From Botrimarina mediterranea (GTDB lineage: Bacteria; Planctomycetota; Planctomycetia; Pirellulales; Lacipirellulaceae), in contig NZ_CP036349.1 in assembly GCF_007753265.1 (NCBI RefSeq), forward strand, positions 4,807,363 through 4,871,362: DNA of 64,000 nt. The letters run 5' to 3'. Shown in pieces: positions 26,549-35,519 of the stretch. The first letter of the stretch is position 1; each line of letters opens with the position of its first letter. Under the pieces are notes generated by a model. The model did no database searches, was not told the origin of the DNA, and saw only the letters and a list, made by a program, of their open reading frames with translations. Made by a program: the position numbers and the translations under genes.

Positions 26549-27513
26549 GCGCGTCGCTCCAACGCATCCGCTGCGAGTCGTGGGACGCCTACGAACTCGC
26601 GAACGACACGCTCCGCGTCGTCGTCGTCCCGGCGCTCGGTGGCAAGATCGTGTCGCTCAGCTCACGGCACTCGGGACGTGAATGGTTGTGGCGTAACCCG
26701 CACCTCTCGCTCCGTACGCCCGCGACCGACGCCAGGGATTTCAGCGCCCACGACTTCGGCGGTTGGGATGAAGTCTTTCCTACCGTCTCGCCCTGCGAGC
26801 TGGCTGGCACGGCTTGGGGCGATTCAACGACCAGCGACCACGGCGAGCTCTGGCGCCGACCCTGGTCCGTTGTCGACGAATCAGTGAATGAAGACAGCTC
26901 GGTTTCACTATCGCTAAGTTGCGAGCTCACCGAGTTCGGCGTCACCTTCACCCGACGCCTAACACTCGCTGCGGACGCCGGGAGACTCCTCTGCGACTAC
27001 ACGGCCGAAAACCGGGCCTCTTTGCCCGCCCCCTTTATCTGGGCCGCCCACCCGCTCATCGCGATCCGCCCAAGCGACGCTTGGTCGCTCCCGACCGGGA
27101 CGCGTATGAAACTCGGGGTAGCGCTGGGTATCGACGCGGCGCCGCCGGGCACGGAGTTTGAGTGGCCGCTTCTCCCGCTCAGAACCGGCGAAAACTTCGA
27201 TCTACGCGTCGTCCCGGACGCCGACGCCGGGTATGCGCTCAAGCTCTTTGCCTTAAGAACGCCAACGATGAGCTTGCAAAGCGATAACGTCGACCGGCTC
27301 ACGCTGTCGCTGGAAGGCGTGGCGCCGAACTTCGCCCTCTGGCTGAACTACGGCGGCTGGTCGGGCGCCGACTGCCCGCCCTACTACAACGCGGGCTTCG
27401 AACCAACTAACGTGGCTTACGACAGCCTCGCCGACGCCACCCGTGACAGCCAAGCCGCCGTGCTCACGACGGGTGAGACGCAACACTGGCGACTAGTCGT
27501 TGAGGCAACGTAA
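26545..27513 (+). CDS. Aldose 1-epimerase-like (mutarotase) protein
   Basis: 322 residues with a galactose mutarotase-like beta-sandwich: VVVVPALGGKIVSLSS near the N-terminus, GWDEVFPTVSPCE, and a WAAHPL segment holding the His that in mutarotases acts on the sugar ring. It probably interconverts anomers of the imported sugar. Starts at a GTG that overlaps the porter stop (GTGA), so translation is coupled. Sequence is divergent from classical GalM, so the substrate is open. Confidence 0.8.
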   Translation: MSASLQRIRCESWDAYELANDTLRVVVVPALGGKIVSLSSRHSGREWLWRNPHLSLRTPATDARDFSAHDFGGWDEVFPTVSPCELAGTAWGDSTTSDHGELWRRPWSVVDESVNEDSSVSLSLSCELTEFGVTFTRRLTLAADAGRLLCDYTAENRASLPAPFIWAAHPLIAIRPSDAWSLPTGTRMKLGVALGIDAAPPGTEFEWPLLPLRTGENFDLRVVPDADAGYALKLFALRTPTMSLQSDNVDRLTLSLEGVAPNFALWLNYGGWSGADCPPYYNAGFEPTNVAYDSLADATRDSQAAVLTTGETQHWRLVVEAT

Positions 27514-27534
27514 CGACCACCGACTTCCCGCAGC

Positions 27535-27622
27535 TGTGGGAGGCGTCTCCAGACGCCGATTACGGTCTCTTGGCCACACTCGGCATGGTGCGCGGAATCG
27601 TGGTCTGGAGACCCCTCCCACA
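27535..27622. repeat. Inverted repeat, GTGGGAGGCGTCTCCAGAC type
   Basis: Arms TGTGGGAGGCGTCTCCAGAC (27535-27554) and its near-complement at 27603-27622 match at 19 of 20 bases; about 48 bases lie between. It fills most of the 138-base gap between the mutarotase-like gene and GH95, so the GH95 gene may be separately expressed or attenuated. Confidence 0.8.
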
Positions 27623-27651
27623 AAACAGCAGCAACTCTACCCGTAACGAAT

Positions 27652-29961
27652 ATGCGACTGCTCCCGCTCTGCGTTGCCTCGGCGACGATCCTCTTCGCCG
27701 CGACAACGCACGCCCATCCCACCGACTACGTCCTACGCTACGACCGCCCCGCCAAAGACTGGCAGAGCGAAGCCCTGCCGCTCGGCAACGGCCGCCTCGG
27801 GTGCATGGTGTTCGGTGGCGTCCCGCGCGAGCGTTTGCAGTTCAACGAGGACTCGCTCTGGATCGGTGACGAGTCCGACACCGGCGCCTACCAGGCTTTC
27901 GGCGACCTCTTCATTGAGTTCGACCACCGCGATCACACAAACTATTCGCGCCGCCTCGACCTCCGCGATGCGGTCTACTCGCAAGACTACGAAGCCGACG
28001 GCGTCCGCTACGCCCGCCAGCACTTCGCAAGCAACCCAGCGCAGGTGCTCGTCTTCCGATTCACTGCCAGCAAGCCCGGCGCGTATTCCGGCCGCCTTCA
28101 ACTCACCGACACCCACGGCGCGAAGATCGTCGCTAACGGCAATCGCATCACCGCCAGCGGCGACCTCCGCGGATTCGTTTACGGCGAAGAAGAACGTCGA
28201 TCGCCCGACCAGCCGCAGTACCGAGTCGCCCTCCAGTACGAGGCCCAAGCTCTCATCTCGCATGAGGGGGGTGAGATCGCGGCCGACGGTGAGGGGGCGA
28301 TCACTTTCAAGAACTGCGACAGCCTCACCATCCTGCTCGCCGCTGGCACCAACTATGTCGCCGATCGCTCGCTGGGTTGGACGGGGGCCCACCCGCACGA
28401 GCGCGTCGCCCGCCAGATCGACGCCGCCGCAGAGCGCACTTTCGACAACCTGCTCGAGGAGCACCGCCGCGATTACCAATCGCTCTTCAGTCGTGTGTCG
28501 CTCGATCTTGGCGACACCTCGGAGTCATCGAAGGCGCTCACGACCGACAAACGACTCGAAGCCTACTCGTCCGACGCGCCCGACCACGACCTCGAGGAAC
28601 TGCTCTTCCACTTCGCGCGTTACCTGATGATCAGCAGCTCACGACCCGGAGCGCTGCCCGCCAACCTGCAAGGCATTTGGAACGAGAGCAACAAACCCGT
28701 CTGGCGTTGCGACTACCACTCCGACGTCAACACCGAGATGAATTACTGGTTCGTCGACGCCGCGAACCTCTCCGAGTGCTTTCTGCCGCTCGCCGATTGG
28801 CTCGACTCGATCCGCGAGCCGCGCCGCGACGCCACCTTCGTCGAGCTCGGCAAGCCCGGCTGGGCGCTCCGCGCTGAGAACGGCCTCTTCGGCGGCTCGA
28901 CCTGGCAATGGTCGAAGGGGGACGCCGCTTGGCTCGCGCAGAACCTCTGGGACCATTATGCGTTCACGCTCGACAAGGACTACCTCCGCGACCGCGTCTA
29001 CCCGGTCCAGCGCGACCTCTGCGAGTTCTGGCTGGCGGACCTCAAGGAGCTGCCCACCGGCGAACTCGTCTCGCCGCTCGGCTTCTCGCCCGAACACGGC
29101 CCTCACGAAGACGGCGTCTCGTTCGACCAGCAACTCGTATGGGACCTCTTCACCAACACCATCGAAACGACCGAGGCGCTCGGTGTTCACGAAGCGTTCC
29201 GCGATCAGCTCATCCAGAAGCGCGACCGATTGCTTGGTCCGCAGATCGGACGTTGGGGTCAGCTGCAAGAATGGATGGTCGATCGCGACGATCCCAACGA
29301 CGACCACCGCCACGTGTCGCACATGATCGCGGTGCACCCGGGACGCCAGATCTCGCCGACCACGACGCCCGAGCTCGCCGAGGCCGCGCGGGTCTCGCTC
29401 AACGCCCGGCCCGACGGCTCGACCGGTTGGAGTATGGCGTGGAAGGCGGCTATCTGGGCGCGATTGCACGAAGGCGATCGCGCGTACCAACTCGTGAACC
29501 GCCTCTTCGTCGATGGCGCCAAACTCAAAGCCAACCTCGACGCCGGCGCCGAACTCGACCGCCATGCCGGCGGTATCATGGGCAACCTCCTCGACTCGCA
29601 CCCGCCGTTCCAGATCGACGGCAACTTCGGCTACGCAGCCGCCGTCTGCGAGATGCTCGTCCAATCACACCTCGGCCACGTCCGACTGCTCCCCGCACTG
29701 CCCGCAGCGTGGAACGATGGCGAGTTCACCGGCCTCTGCGCCCGGGGCGGCTTCGAGCTCGACCTCCGCTGGCGGGATGGCAAACCGCTAACCCTGACGA
29801 TACGTTCACGCCGTGGCGGCGAGTTTCGGCTCTTGCTTCACGAGGGTGAGTCGGTCGTCAACAGCGACACAAGCGAAGCCCTCCCTCAACAGGATGGCTA
29901 CGCGGCGGTGCGTACCGAGCCCGGCCAAACGCTTCACCTGCAATTCCGCCGCCGCGACTGA
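27652..29961 (+). CDS. GH95 alpha-L-fucosidase (or alpha-L-galactosidase), secreted
   Basis: 769 residues with a signal peptide (cut near Ala-His-Ala, residue 21). The GH95 N-terminal beta-domain opens with SEALPLGNGRLGCMVFGG and QFNEDSLWIGD, the family hallmark. The (alpha/alpha)6 barrel follows (LPANLQGIWNESNKPVW; NTEMNYW; GFSPEHGPHEDGVSFDQQ; HRHVSHMIAVHPG; QIDGNFGYAAAVCEML). GH95 enzymes invert, using a conserved Asn/Asp pair and a Glu; these segments are present. It would release L-fucose from host or algal glycans outside the cytoplasm for uptake by the upstream porter. ATG 27652 gives a clean signal peptide. Confidence 0.94.
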   Translation: MRLLPLCVASATILFAATTHAHPTDYVLRYDRPAKDWQSEALPLGNGRLGCMVFGGVPRERLQFNEDSLWIGDESDTGAYQAFGDLFIEFDHRDHTNYSRRLDLRDAVYSQDYEADGVRYARQHFASNPAQVLVFRFTASKPGAYSGRLQLTDTHGAKIVANGNRITASGDLRGFVYGEEERRSPDQPQYRVALQYEAQALISHEGGEIAADGEGAITFKNCDSLTILLAAGTNYVADRSLGWTGAHPHERVARQIDAAAERTFDNLLEEHRRDYQSLFSRVSLDLGDTSESSKALTTDKRLEAYSSDAPDHDLEELLFHFARYLMISSSRPGALPANLQGIWNESNKPVWRCDYHSDVNTEMNYWFVDAANLSECFLPLADWLDSIREPRRDATFVELGKPGWALRAENGLFGGSTWQWSKGDAAWLAQNLWDHYAFTLDKDYLRDRVYPVQRDLCEFWLADLKELPTGELVSPLGFSPEHGPHEDGVSFDQQLVWDLFTNTIETTEALGVHEAFRDQLIQKRDRLLGPQIGRWGQLQEWMVDRDDPNDDHRHVSHMIAVHPGRQISPTTTPELAEAARVSLNARPDGSTGWSMAWKAAIWARLHEGDRAYQLVNRLFVDGAKLKANLDAGAELDRHAGGIMGNLLDSHPPFQIDGNFGYAAAVCEMLVQSHLGHVRLLPALPAAWNDGEFTGLCARGGFELDLRWRDGKPLTLTIRSRRGGEFRLLLHEGESVVNSDTSEALPQQDGYAAVRTEPGQTLHLQFRRRD

Positions 29962-29986
29962 GCACCATGCGAGAACCAGAGACGCC

Positions 29987-30766
29987 ATGCCTCGCCAAAG
30001 CATCCTGATCGAGGCCTGTGTCTCGTCCGCTGCTGACGCGGCCGCCGCCGTCGAAGCGGGCGCTCACCGCATCGAGCTCTGCGCCGCGCTTGAAGTCGGC
30101 GGCCTGACCCCTTCGATCGGTCTCATCCAGCGTGTGTCCGCCGCCGTTTCGGTTCCCGTCATGGTGATGATCCGTCCCCGTGTCGGCGACTTCACGCCCA
30201 GCGACGACGAGTTCGTCACGATGCTCGCCGACATCGCCGCCGCCAAGCGCGCCGGCGCCGCGGGCGTCGTCTTCGGCCTGCTCACTCCCAACGGCGAAGT
30301 CGATGCACCTCGCACGAAGCTAGTTGTCGATGCCGCGGAAGGATTACAAACCGTCTTCAACCGCGCAATCGACTTCACGCCAAATCCCGTTGCGGCGGCT
30401 ACGAAGCTAGCCGATCTTAGTGTGACACGAGTCCTCACGAGCGGCGGCGCGACCACGGCCCTCGAAGGCGCCGCCACCATCCGCCAGATGGCCAAGCAAA
30501 CCGCCGACCACCTCGAGATCCTCCCCGGCGGCGGCGTTCGAGCCGCCAACATCGCCTCGATTCTTGAGGCGACCGGCTGCCGACAGCTTCATCTCGGCCC
30601 CGGGATCGCCGAGCAAGGCCCGATCCTTCTCAACGGCCCCGCACTGACCGACACTACCACCCTATCAAGCGGCGCCCATCGCAAGCTCGACGCCGCAGCG
30701 TTCGACAAGGCAATCCGTACGGCGTCCTCGCTCGCCCCCGACAGCAATCCCAAGCCAACCCGCTAG
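29987..30766 (+). CDS. cutC: CutC family TIM-barrel protein
   Basis: 259 residues of the CutC family: ILIEACVSSAADAAAAVEAGAHRIELC at the N-terminus, VMIRPRVGDF, GVVFGLLTPNGEVD, FNRAIDF, RVLTSGGA and ILPGGGVRAANI are all family landmarks. The family was named for copper homeostasis in E. coli, but that role is disputed. Here it is the last gene, 25 bases after GH95, in a sugar operon, which suggests a role in carbohydrate metabolism (inference). The ATG at 29987 fits the family start. Confidence 0.9.
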   Translation: MPRQSILIEACVSSAADAAAAVEAGAHRIELCAALEVGGLTPSIGLIQRVSAAVSVPVMVMIRPRVGDFTPSDDEFVTMLADIAAAKRAGAAGVVFGLLTPNGEVDAPRTKLVVDAAEGLQTVFNRAIDFTPNPVAAATKLADLSVTRVLTSGGATTALEGAATIRQMAKQTADHLEILPGGGVRAANIASILEATGCRQLHLGPGIAEQGPILLNGPALTDTTTLSSGAHRKLDAAAFDKAIRTASSLAPDSNPKPTR

Positions 30767-30851
30767 AATCAACCGCTCCCAAACGGACTGCCAGCCATCG
30801 CCAGCAAGTGCTAAGATGGAGGCAGCCCCAGAAAAGGGGCGTCGCTGCCAC

Positions 30852-30925
30852 GCGTCCGTAGCTCAATCGGATAGAGCACTGGTCTTCGGAACCAGGGGTT
30901 GGGGGTTCGAGTCCCTCCGGGCGTA
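30852..30925 (+). tRNA. tRNA-Arg (anticodon TCG)
   Basis: Full cloverleaf: acceptor GCGTCCG/CGGGCGT with two G-U pairs, D-arm GCTC/GAGC, anticodon stem CTGGT/ACCAG around loop CTTCGGA (anticodon TCG at 30886-30888), 5-base variable loop, T-arm GGGGG-TTCGAGT-CCCTC, discriminator A. CCA is not encoded. No integrase or att duplication seen nearby. Confidence 0.95.
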
Positions 30926-30960
30926 CTCTTCTTCGAACGGCATCCTGCTGCCGTCGTTGG

Positions 30961-31548
30961 CTACATCGAAAGCGCTTGCTCGGAGACGAGCAGGCTGTCG
31001 GCGAGGGCGGCCAGGGTCTTTCTGGTGCGCCGCGCTTGGGTCTGAAGGTGGCGGAACGCGGTGGGCTCGTCGATCCCCAGCCGCTGCATGATGAGGCCCT
31101 TAGCTCGCTCGATCGCCTTGCGGTCTTGAACGGCTTGCCGTGCGAGGTCGGCGTCGTGGCGGCTGGCTTGCAGTTCGCTGAAGCGTCGCATCGTCAACGT
31201 GATCGCCGCTTGCAGGCTCGAAGCCTCGATCGGCATGACGAGGTACGCGTAGGCGCCGCATTCGGCCGCCCGGTCAATCGTCGCCGTCGTGCAAGTCGCC
31301 GACATGGCGATGAGTGGTATCGGTTTCAATTCTTGAATGACACGCACGACTTCGATCCCGTTCTCGCCGGGCAGGTCGAGGCTGGCGATGATCAGGTCCG
31401 GCAATGTGTCGCGGCATTGTTCGACGAGCGCTGCGCCAAATGTCGCCTCCGCCGCGACGTCGTGCCCAAGTCCCTCTACCGTATGGCGGAGGAAGCTCAG
31501 CACTTGCGGCTGTTGATCCGCGATCGCTACTCGGCAGGATTGCGACAT
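30961..31548 (-). CDS. ANTAR RNA-binding response regulator with degenerate receiver
   Basis: 195 residues. Residues 1-120 are a CheY-like receiver; 135-195 an ANTAR domain (RKAIERAKGLIMQRLGIDEP..AFRHLQTQARRTRKTL), which binds paired RNA hairpins and prevents transcription termination in NasR and AmiR. The receiver lacks key residues: the phospho-acceptor Asp position reads Ser56 (PDLIIASLDLPGENG), the acidic pocket is ADQQ instead of a double acid, and the invariant Lys is Met105 (AYLVMPI). It is therefore a pseudo-receiver like that of AmiR. ATG 31548 has GGAG upstream. Divergent from the Tad operon, whose leader holds hairpins and a terminator (31774-31921), a likely target. Confidence 0.9.
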   Translation of the reverse strand: MSQSCRVAIADQQPQVLSFLRHTVEGLGHDVAAEATFGAALVEQCRDTLPDLIIASLDLPGENGIEVVRVIQELKPIPLIAMSATCTTATIDRAAECGAYAYLVMPIEASSLQAAITLTMRRFSELQASRHDADLARQAVQDRKAIERAKGLIMQRLGIDEPTAFRHLQTQARRTRKTLAALADSLLVSEQALSM

Positions 31549-31773
31549 GTTGGGGCGTCTCCACGAGGGCGTGCAGAACACAAGAGGGCGTGCAGGACAC
31601 AAGGGAATCACAGCCAAAGATACCTCTGTCCCTCTCATCGCGCAGTAGAAGGCTTGTGCCGGCGGCAAACCACATAGGACTTTCGTGCTAGGTGGGAGTG
31701 GATAGCCGTCATCCTGGCATGTGGTGGACCACTTGGCGCTGCTTTTTCCGCACGCCCCAACCGCGGATAACAC

Positions 31774-31864
31774 GATCGGAAGTTTGACCTTCCGGTCCTT
31801 GAAGCTAGCCTTTCGCGACTGGCGTGGTCCATGACCGATCACGCTCGATCGCCACCTTGCGATC
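31774..31864 (+). promoter_or_regulatory. Leader with tandem RNA hairpins before the Tad operon terminator
   Basis: Three stable hairpins on the plus strand. 31774-31797 has a 9-bp stem and hexaloop TTTGAC. 31822-31844 has an 8-bp stem and loop CATGACC. 31847-31864 has a 6-bp stem GATCGC/GCGATC and hexaloop CACCTT. The last two are 2 bases apart and just precede the terminator at 31877. ANTAR targets are two hairpins with hexaloops having A1 and G4; the first loop has G4 only, and the others do not match. TTGACC (31784-31789) with TAGCCT 16 bases on could be a sigma-70 promoter, which would exclude the first hairpin from the transcript. Confidence 0.5.
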
Positions 31865-31876
31865 CACTGGGCCAAG

Positions 31877-31921
31877 AAAGCCCCCGACGCGCCGAGCATC
31901 GGCGCATCGGGGGCTTTTTTT
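31877..31921 (+). terminator. Strong intrinsic terminator in the Tad operon leader
   Basis: Stem GCCCCCGA-GCGCCGA paired with TCGGCGC-TCGGGGGC around loop GCA, followed by seven T (31915-31921). It lies 58 bases upstream of the first Tad gene and on its coding strand, with no plus-strand protein gene between it and the tRNA. This is the position of an attenuator, not of an end-of-operon terminator. Confidence 0.9.
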
Positions 31922-31979
31922 GTTGCCCGGCTAGATGTGGCCACGTCCCACCGAGTCGGACCCGTTCCGACTATTAGAG

Positions 31980-33179
31980 ATGAACGCCTGGATTATCGCC
32001 GAGAACGACGCCGTCACCTCGCGTATCGAGGAAGCGCTCCGCCGGCAGGGCCATCTTTGCCCGGCGGGCAGTAGGGTCCGTCTCGAGGCGTTGCCGAGTG
32101 AGTTGGATCAGCTCGCTGTTGCGAAGGAGCTCGTCTTCTTTGTCGTCAATCGCATCACCCCAGCACACCTCGAATCGATGCGTGCTGTCCGTACGGTGAT
32201 CGACGACAACGCCTTGCTCGTCGTTGTTTCAGGCGCTGCGGATCACGCCACGGTGCTCGGCGCCGTGCGTGTCGGCGCCAACGACTTCCTGACCATCAAC
32301 GACCAGCTCGAGGAGGAGCTCTCACGACTCTTCTCACGGGTCCACCTCACCCGGCGTGGCCGCGCGGATAAGGGGTACACCGTTACGGTCCTGCCCTGCC
32401 AATCCTCCCCTGACGCCAATGTGGTGGCGGTGAATCTAGCCGCCGCGTTCGCTTCGCGCGCAACGTCTTGCGGGTTGCTCGACTTCCACTTTCGCGGCGG
32501 CGACCTTGCGCTCCTGCTGAAGCAGACGCCCCGTCACACGGTGATCGACCTGCTCACGCAACGTGACGCCATCGACGAACCGATGCTGCGCCAAGTCGTC
32601 ACCGCCCACGATAGCGGCATCCAGTTGCTGGCGGGCCCGACTTCGCTCAGTGACCTCACGGCGATCCGCCCCCAGACCTGCGAAGAAGTCATCGCGTTGT
32701 CGCAACAGATGTGGCCCGCCGTGGTCATCAATGCCGAGGACGCTCTCCACGCCGAGCAGATGCGGGCCTTGAGCCTCAGTGACGATATCGTGCTCGCCGC
32801 GCGGCTGGACATCCCTTCGCTGCATCGCGCGGACCGCCAGGTGGAGATGCTCGTCGAACACCAGGTGGCTCGTGAGCGGGTCCACATGGTGGTGCTCGGG
32901 GCGGGGCTCGCCGGCGAGATCCCCGCCTCGGCCGTGAAGAAGGTCTTGCAGATCGCCGAGCTGAGATCGATCCCGGACGACCCCGTTGCGTTGCTGCGCT
33001 CGGTGAACCTCGGCAATCCGTTGGTGCTCGAACAGCCCGGCAGCAAGGCGGCCGTCGCGCTGCGGCAGTTTGCCGAATCACTGCTGAGCGGCCCGCGAAG
33101 CGCCGGCGAGGCCAAGCCTCTGACGACTTTCAAAGCCGCGGCGACGCTCGCCGCCAGCGCAATCCCTTTCTGCCGTTAA
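31980..33179 (+). CDS. TadZ/CpaE-like pilus localisation protein, degenerate ATPase
   Basis: 399 residues: an N-terminal pseudo-receiver-like domain (about 1-115, [19 protein letters not shown]) and a MinD/ParA-like domain (about 130-375) as in TadZ/CpaE, which place the Tad secretion machine in the cell. The Walker A loop that should read KGGxGKT/S is CQSSPDANV (about residues 140-148), with no Lys, and the deviant Asp ([15 protein letters not shown]) remains. It probably does not hydrolyse ATP. First gene of the Tad operon. ATG 31980 is preferred; an ATG at 31935 would add 15 residues. Confidence 0.85.
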   Translation: MNAWIIAENDAVTSRIEEALRRQGHLCPAGSRVRLEALPSELDQLAVAKELVFFVVNRITPAHLESMRAVRTVIDDNALLVVVSGAADHATVLGAVRVGANDFLTINDQLEEELSRLFSRVHLTRRGRADKGYTVTVLPCQSSPDANVVAVNLAAAFASRATSCGLLDFHFRGGDLALLLKQTPRHTVIDLLTQRDAIDEPMLRQVVTAHDSGIQLLAGPTSLSDLTAIRPQTCEEVIALSQQMWPAVVINAEDALHAEQMRALSLSDDIVLAARLDIPSLHRADRQVEMLVEHQVARERVHMVVLGAGLAGEIPASAVKKVLQIAELRSIPDDPVALLRSVNLGNPLVLEQPGSKAAVALRQFAESLLSGPRSAGEAKPLTTFKAAATLAASAIPFCR

Positions 33180-33210
33180 CTGGACGCCATCAACCGACCC
33201 CCCTCGCACT

Positions 33211-34560
33211 ATGTTGGGCATCAACTGCGTAAGCGCAGGCCGCGACGATTCGACCCGCGACCGCCACCTCCAGCAACTGAAGGAACGGTTGCACGAGCAG
33301 CTGATCAGCGGCGTCGACTACTCGGTGCTACGGACGGTTGAGCCGGAGGTGCTCCGCGAAGAGCTGCGGCGCGGCGCGGCCCAGCTGTGCGCCGCGCACT
33401 CGGACCTCCTCAGCCAATCGGAACGCAACAGGCTGATCGACGAGTTGGTGGACGAGGCCCTGGGCCTCGGTCCACTCGAACCGCTAATGCACGACCCAAC
33501 GATCTCCGACATCCTCATCAACGGCCCGAGGTGCGTGTATGTCGAGCGCCGCGGTCAGCTGGAGCTGACCCCCGTCAAGTTCCGCAGCCTCGAACACCTC
33601 ATCGAGATCGTCCAACGCATCGCCAGCCGCGTCGGACGGCGGATCGACGAGTCGAGCCCGATGGTGGACGCCCGCTTGCCCGACGGCAGCCGCCTCAACG
33701 CGGTGTTTAGGCCGTTGGCGCTGGACGGCGCCTTGGTTTCGATCCGGCGTTTCTCGGCGAAGCCGTTTACGGTTGATGACCTTGTCGCCCGCGGCGCCGC
33801 GACGCCGCCGATGCTGCATTTCCTAGCCGCGTGTGTGCGTGCGCGGATGAACATCGTCATCTCCGGCGGTACGGGCAGCGGCAAGTCCACGCTCTTGAAC
33901 ACCCTCTCCGGCTTCATCCCCAGCGCTGAGCGGATCGCGACGATCGAAGACGCCGCCGAGCTGCGACTGCAACAACCGCACGTCGCGCGGATGGAGACGC
34001 GGCCGCCGAACCTGGAGGGCAAAGGCGAGATTACGTCACGCGATCTGTTGAGGAACGCTCTGCGGATGCGGCCCGATCGGATCATCGTCGGCGAGTGCCG
34101 CGGCGCCGAGGCGTTCGACATGCTCCAGGCGATGAACACCGGCCACGACGGCGGCATGTCCACCATCCACGCCAACGACGCCCGTGACTCGCTCACCAGG
34201 CTCGAGATGCTCATCGGCATGGCGGCGCCCGAGTTGCCCATGTGGTTCATCCACCGACAGATCGCATCGGCTATCCATCTGGTGGTTCAGGTCGCACGCC
34301 TGCCTTCGGGAGAGCGCAAGGTCATCCAGGTCTCCGAAGTCACCGGCATGCACGGCGAGACGATCAACATGCACGACCTGTTCGTCTATCGCCAGACCGG
34401 CATCGACGCCAATGGCAGCCCCCAGGGCGCCTTCGAGGCCTGCGGCATCCAGCCCAACTGCATGGATCGCTTCAAGGCCTTGGGCATCAAGGTCCCGCGC
34501 GAACTCTTCGATCGCAAGGCCCACGCCGTCGATCGACTCGACTACCTCGGGGGCCTGTGA
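33211..34560 (+). CDS. tadA: TadA/CpaF secretion ATPase
   Basis: 449-residue cytoplasmic hexameric ATPase of the type II/IV secretion superfamily that powers Tad pilus assembly. An all-alpha N-terminal domain is followed by a PAS-like segment ([16 protein letters not shown]), Walker [10 protein letters not shown] (about 219-227), the Asp box [25 protein letters not shown], Walker [30 protein letters not shown] and the His box STIHANDA. All catalytic motifs are complete. It ends in TGATG with the tadB start. Confidence 0.97.
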   Translation: MLGINCVSAGRDDSTRDRHLQQLKERLHEQLISGVDYSVLRTVEPEVLREELRRGAAQLCAAHSDLLSQSERNRLIDELVDEALGLGPLEPLMHDPTISDILINGPRCVYVERRGQLELTPVKFRSLEHLIEIVQRIASRVGRRIDESSPMVDARLPDGSRLNAVFRPLALDGALVSIRRFSAKPFTVDDLVARGAATPPMLHFLAACVRARMNIVISGGTGSGKSTLLNTLSGFIPSAERIATIEDAAELRLQQPHVARMETRPPNLEGKGEITSRDLLRNALRMRPDRIIVGECRGAEAFDMLQAMNTGHDGGMSTIHANDARDSLTRLEMLIGMAAPELPMWFIHRQIASAIHLVVQVARLPSGERKVIQVSEVTGMHGETINMHDLFVYRQTGIDANGSPQGAFEACGIQPNCMDRFKALGIKVPRELFDRKAHAVDRLDYLGGL

Positions 34561-35507
34561 TGCAAGCCAACTGGATCGCACTGGCGACCTTCGTCACGGC
34601 GACGCTGCTGACGCTCGTCGTCGCTTCGCTCGTTTACGACTGGCTCTTCCGCTACCGCAACGCGATCCGTGAGCGACTAGCCGAGCTCGCCGGTGACGCC
34701 GGCGATGGGGACCGTTCGGTCTCGCTATTCAAAGACCTCAAGCAGCTTCAAACCGCTGAGCTGCTGCGTCGTCGGTCTTGGAAGGACTGGCTGCAGGGAC
34801 TCATCGACCAGTCGGGGCTGCAGTTCGGACCGGGCGTGCTGCTCGCCTGGAGCGTGGCGGGGGCCGGCGTGCTCGCAACGCTCGGCTTCATTCGATCTCC
34901 GTGGCTCGCATTGTTGCTGACCCCCATCGGAGCGTCGCTGCCAATGGCCGCGTTGTTGGCGCGGCGCCACCACCGGCAACGCGAGCTTTGCCGCCAACTG
35001 CCCGAGGCGTTCGAGATGATCAGCCGCGCGATCAAGGCCGGCCAGACCGTCCCCGCCGCACTGCAGATCATCGCCGACGACTTCGAGAAGCCGATCGCGA
35101 CGGAGTTCGCCCTCTGCTATGAGCAGCAGAACCTCGGCATGAGCCGCGAATCAGCGCTCCGCCGACTCGCGGCGCGGTCGGGCGTCATGGAGCTGCAGAT
35201 CTTCGTCGTGGCTCTGCTTGTGCAAGCTCGGTCGGGCGGCGACCTCATCGAACTGCTCGACAACCTCGCGCTGATGATCCGCAAGAGGCTCAAGCTTGGC
35301 GACCGAGTCCGTGCTCTCACCGGTGAGGGCCGGATGCAAGCGATGGTGCTGATCGTCCTGCCGATCGCCGCCTTCCTTGGCATCGTGTCGATGGCGCCCG
35401 ACTACGCCAGTTGCCTGCTCGAGCGCCCCTGGCTGCTCTGCGCGACGGCGATAGCGCAGGTCGCCGGCGCCTTGTGGATCCGGCAGATCGTGAACTTCGA
35501 CTACTAA
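34560..35507 (+). CDS. tadB: TadB inner-membrane pilus platform protein
   Basis: 315 residues with an N-terminal membrane helix, a pair of helices around 95-140, a cytoplasmic T2SSF (GspF) domain (QLPEAFEMISRAIKAGQTVPAALQIIADDFEKP; ARSGVMELQIFVVALLVQARSGGDLIELLDNLA) and C-terminal helices. With TadC it forms the inner-membrane platform of the Tad system. Its ATG overlaps the tadA stop by one base (TGATG). Confidence 0.94.
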   Translation: MQANWIALATFVTATLLTLVVASLVYDWLFRYRNAIRERLAELAGDAGDGDRSVSLFKDLKQLQTAELLRRRSWKDWLQGLIDQSGLQFGPGVLLAWSVAGAGVLATLGFIRSPWLALLLTPIGASLPMAALLARRHHRQRELCRQLPEAFEMISRAIKAGQTVPAALQIIADDFEKPIATEFALCYEQQNLGMSRESALRRLAARSGVMELQIFVVALLVQARSGGDLIELLDNLALMIRKRLKLGDRVRALTGEGRMQAMVLIVLPIAAFLGIVSMAPDYASCLLERPWLLCATAIAQVAGALWIRQIVNFDY

Positions 35508-35519
35508 CCAGGCAGCAAC

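Noticed and set aside
30852-30925. tRNA-Arg as an integration site
   Set aside because: No integrase, no direct repeat of the tRNA 3' end found by eye downstream, and the next genes look like ordinary chromosome.
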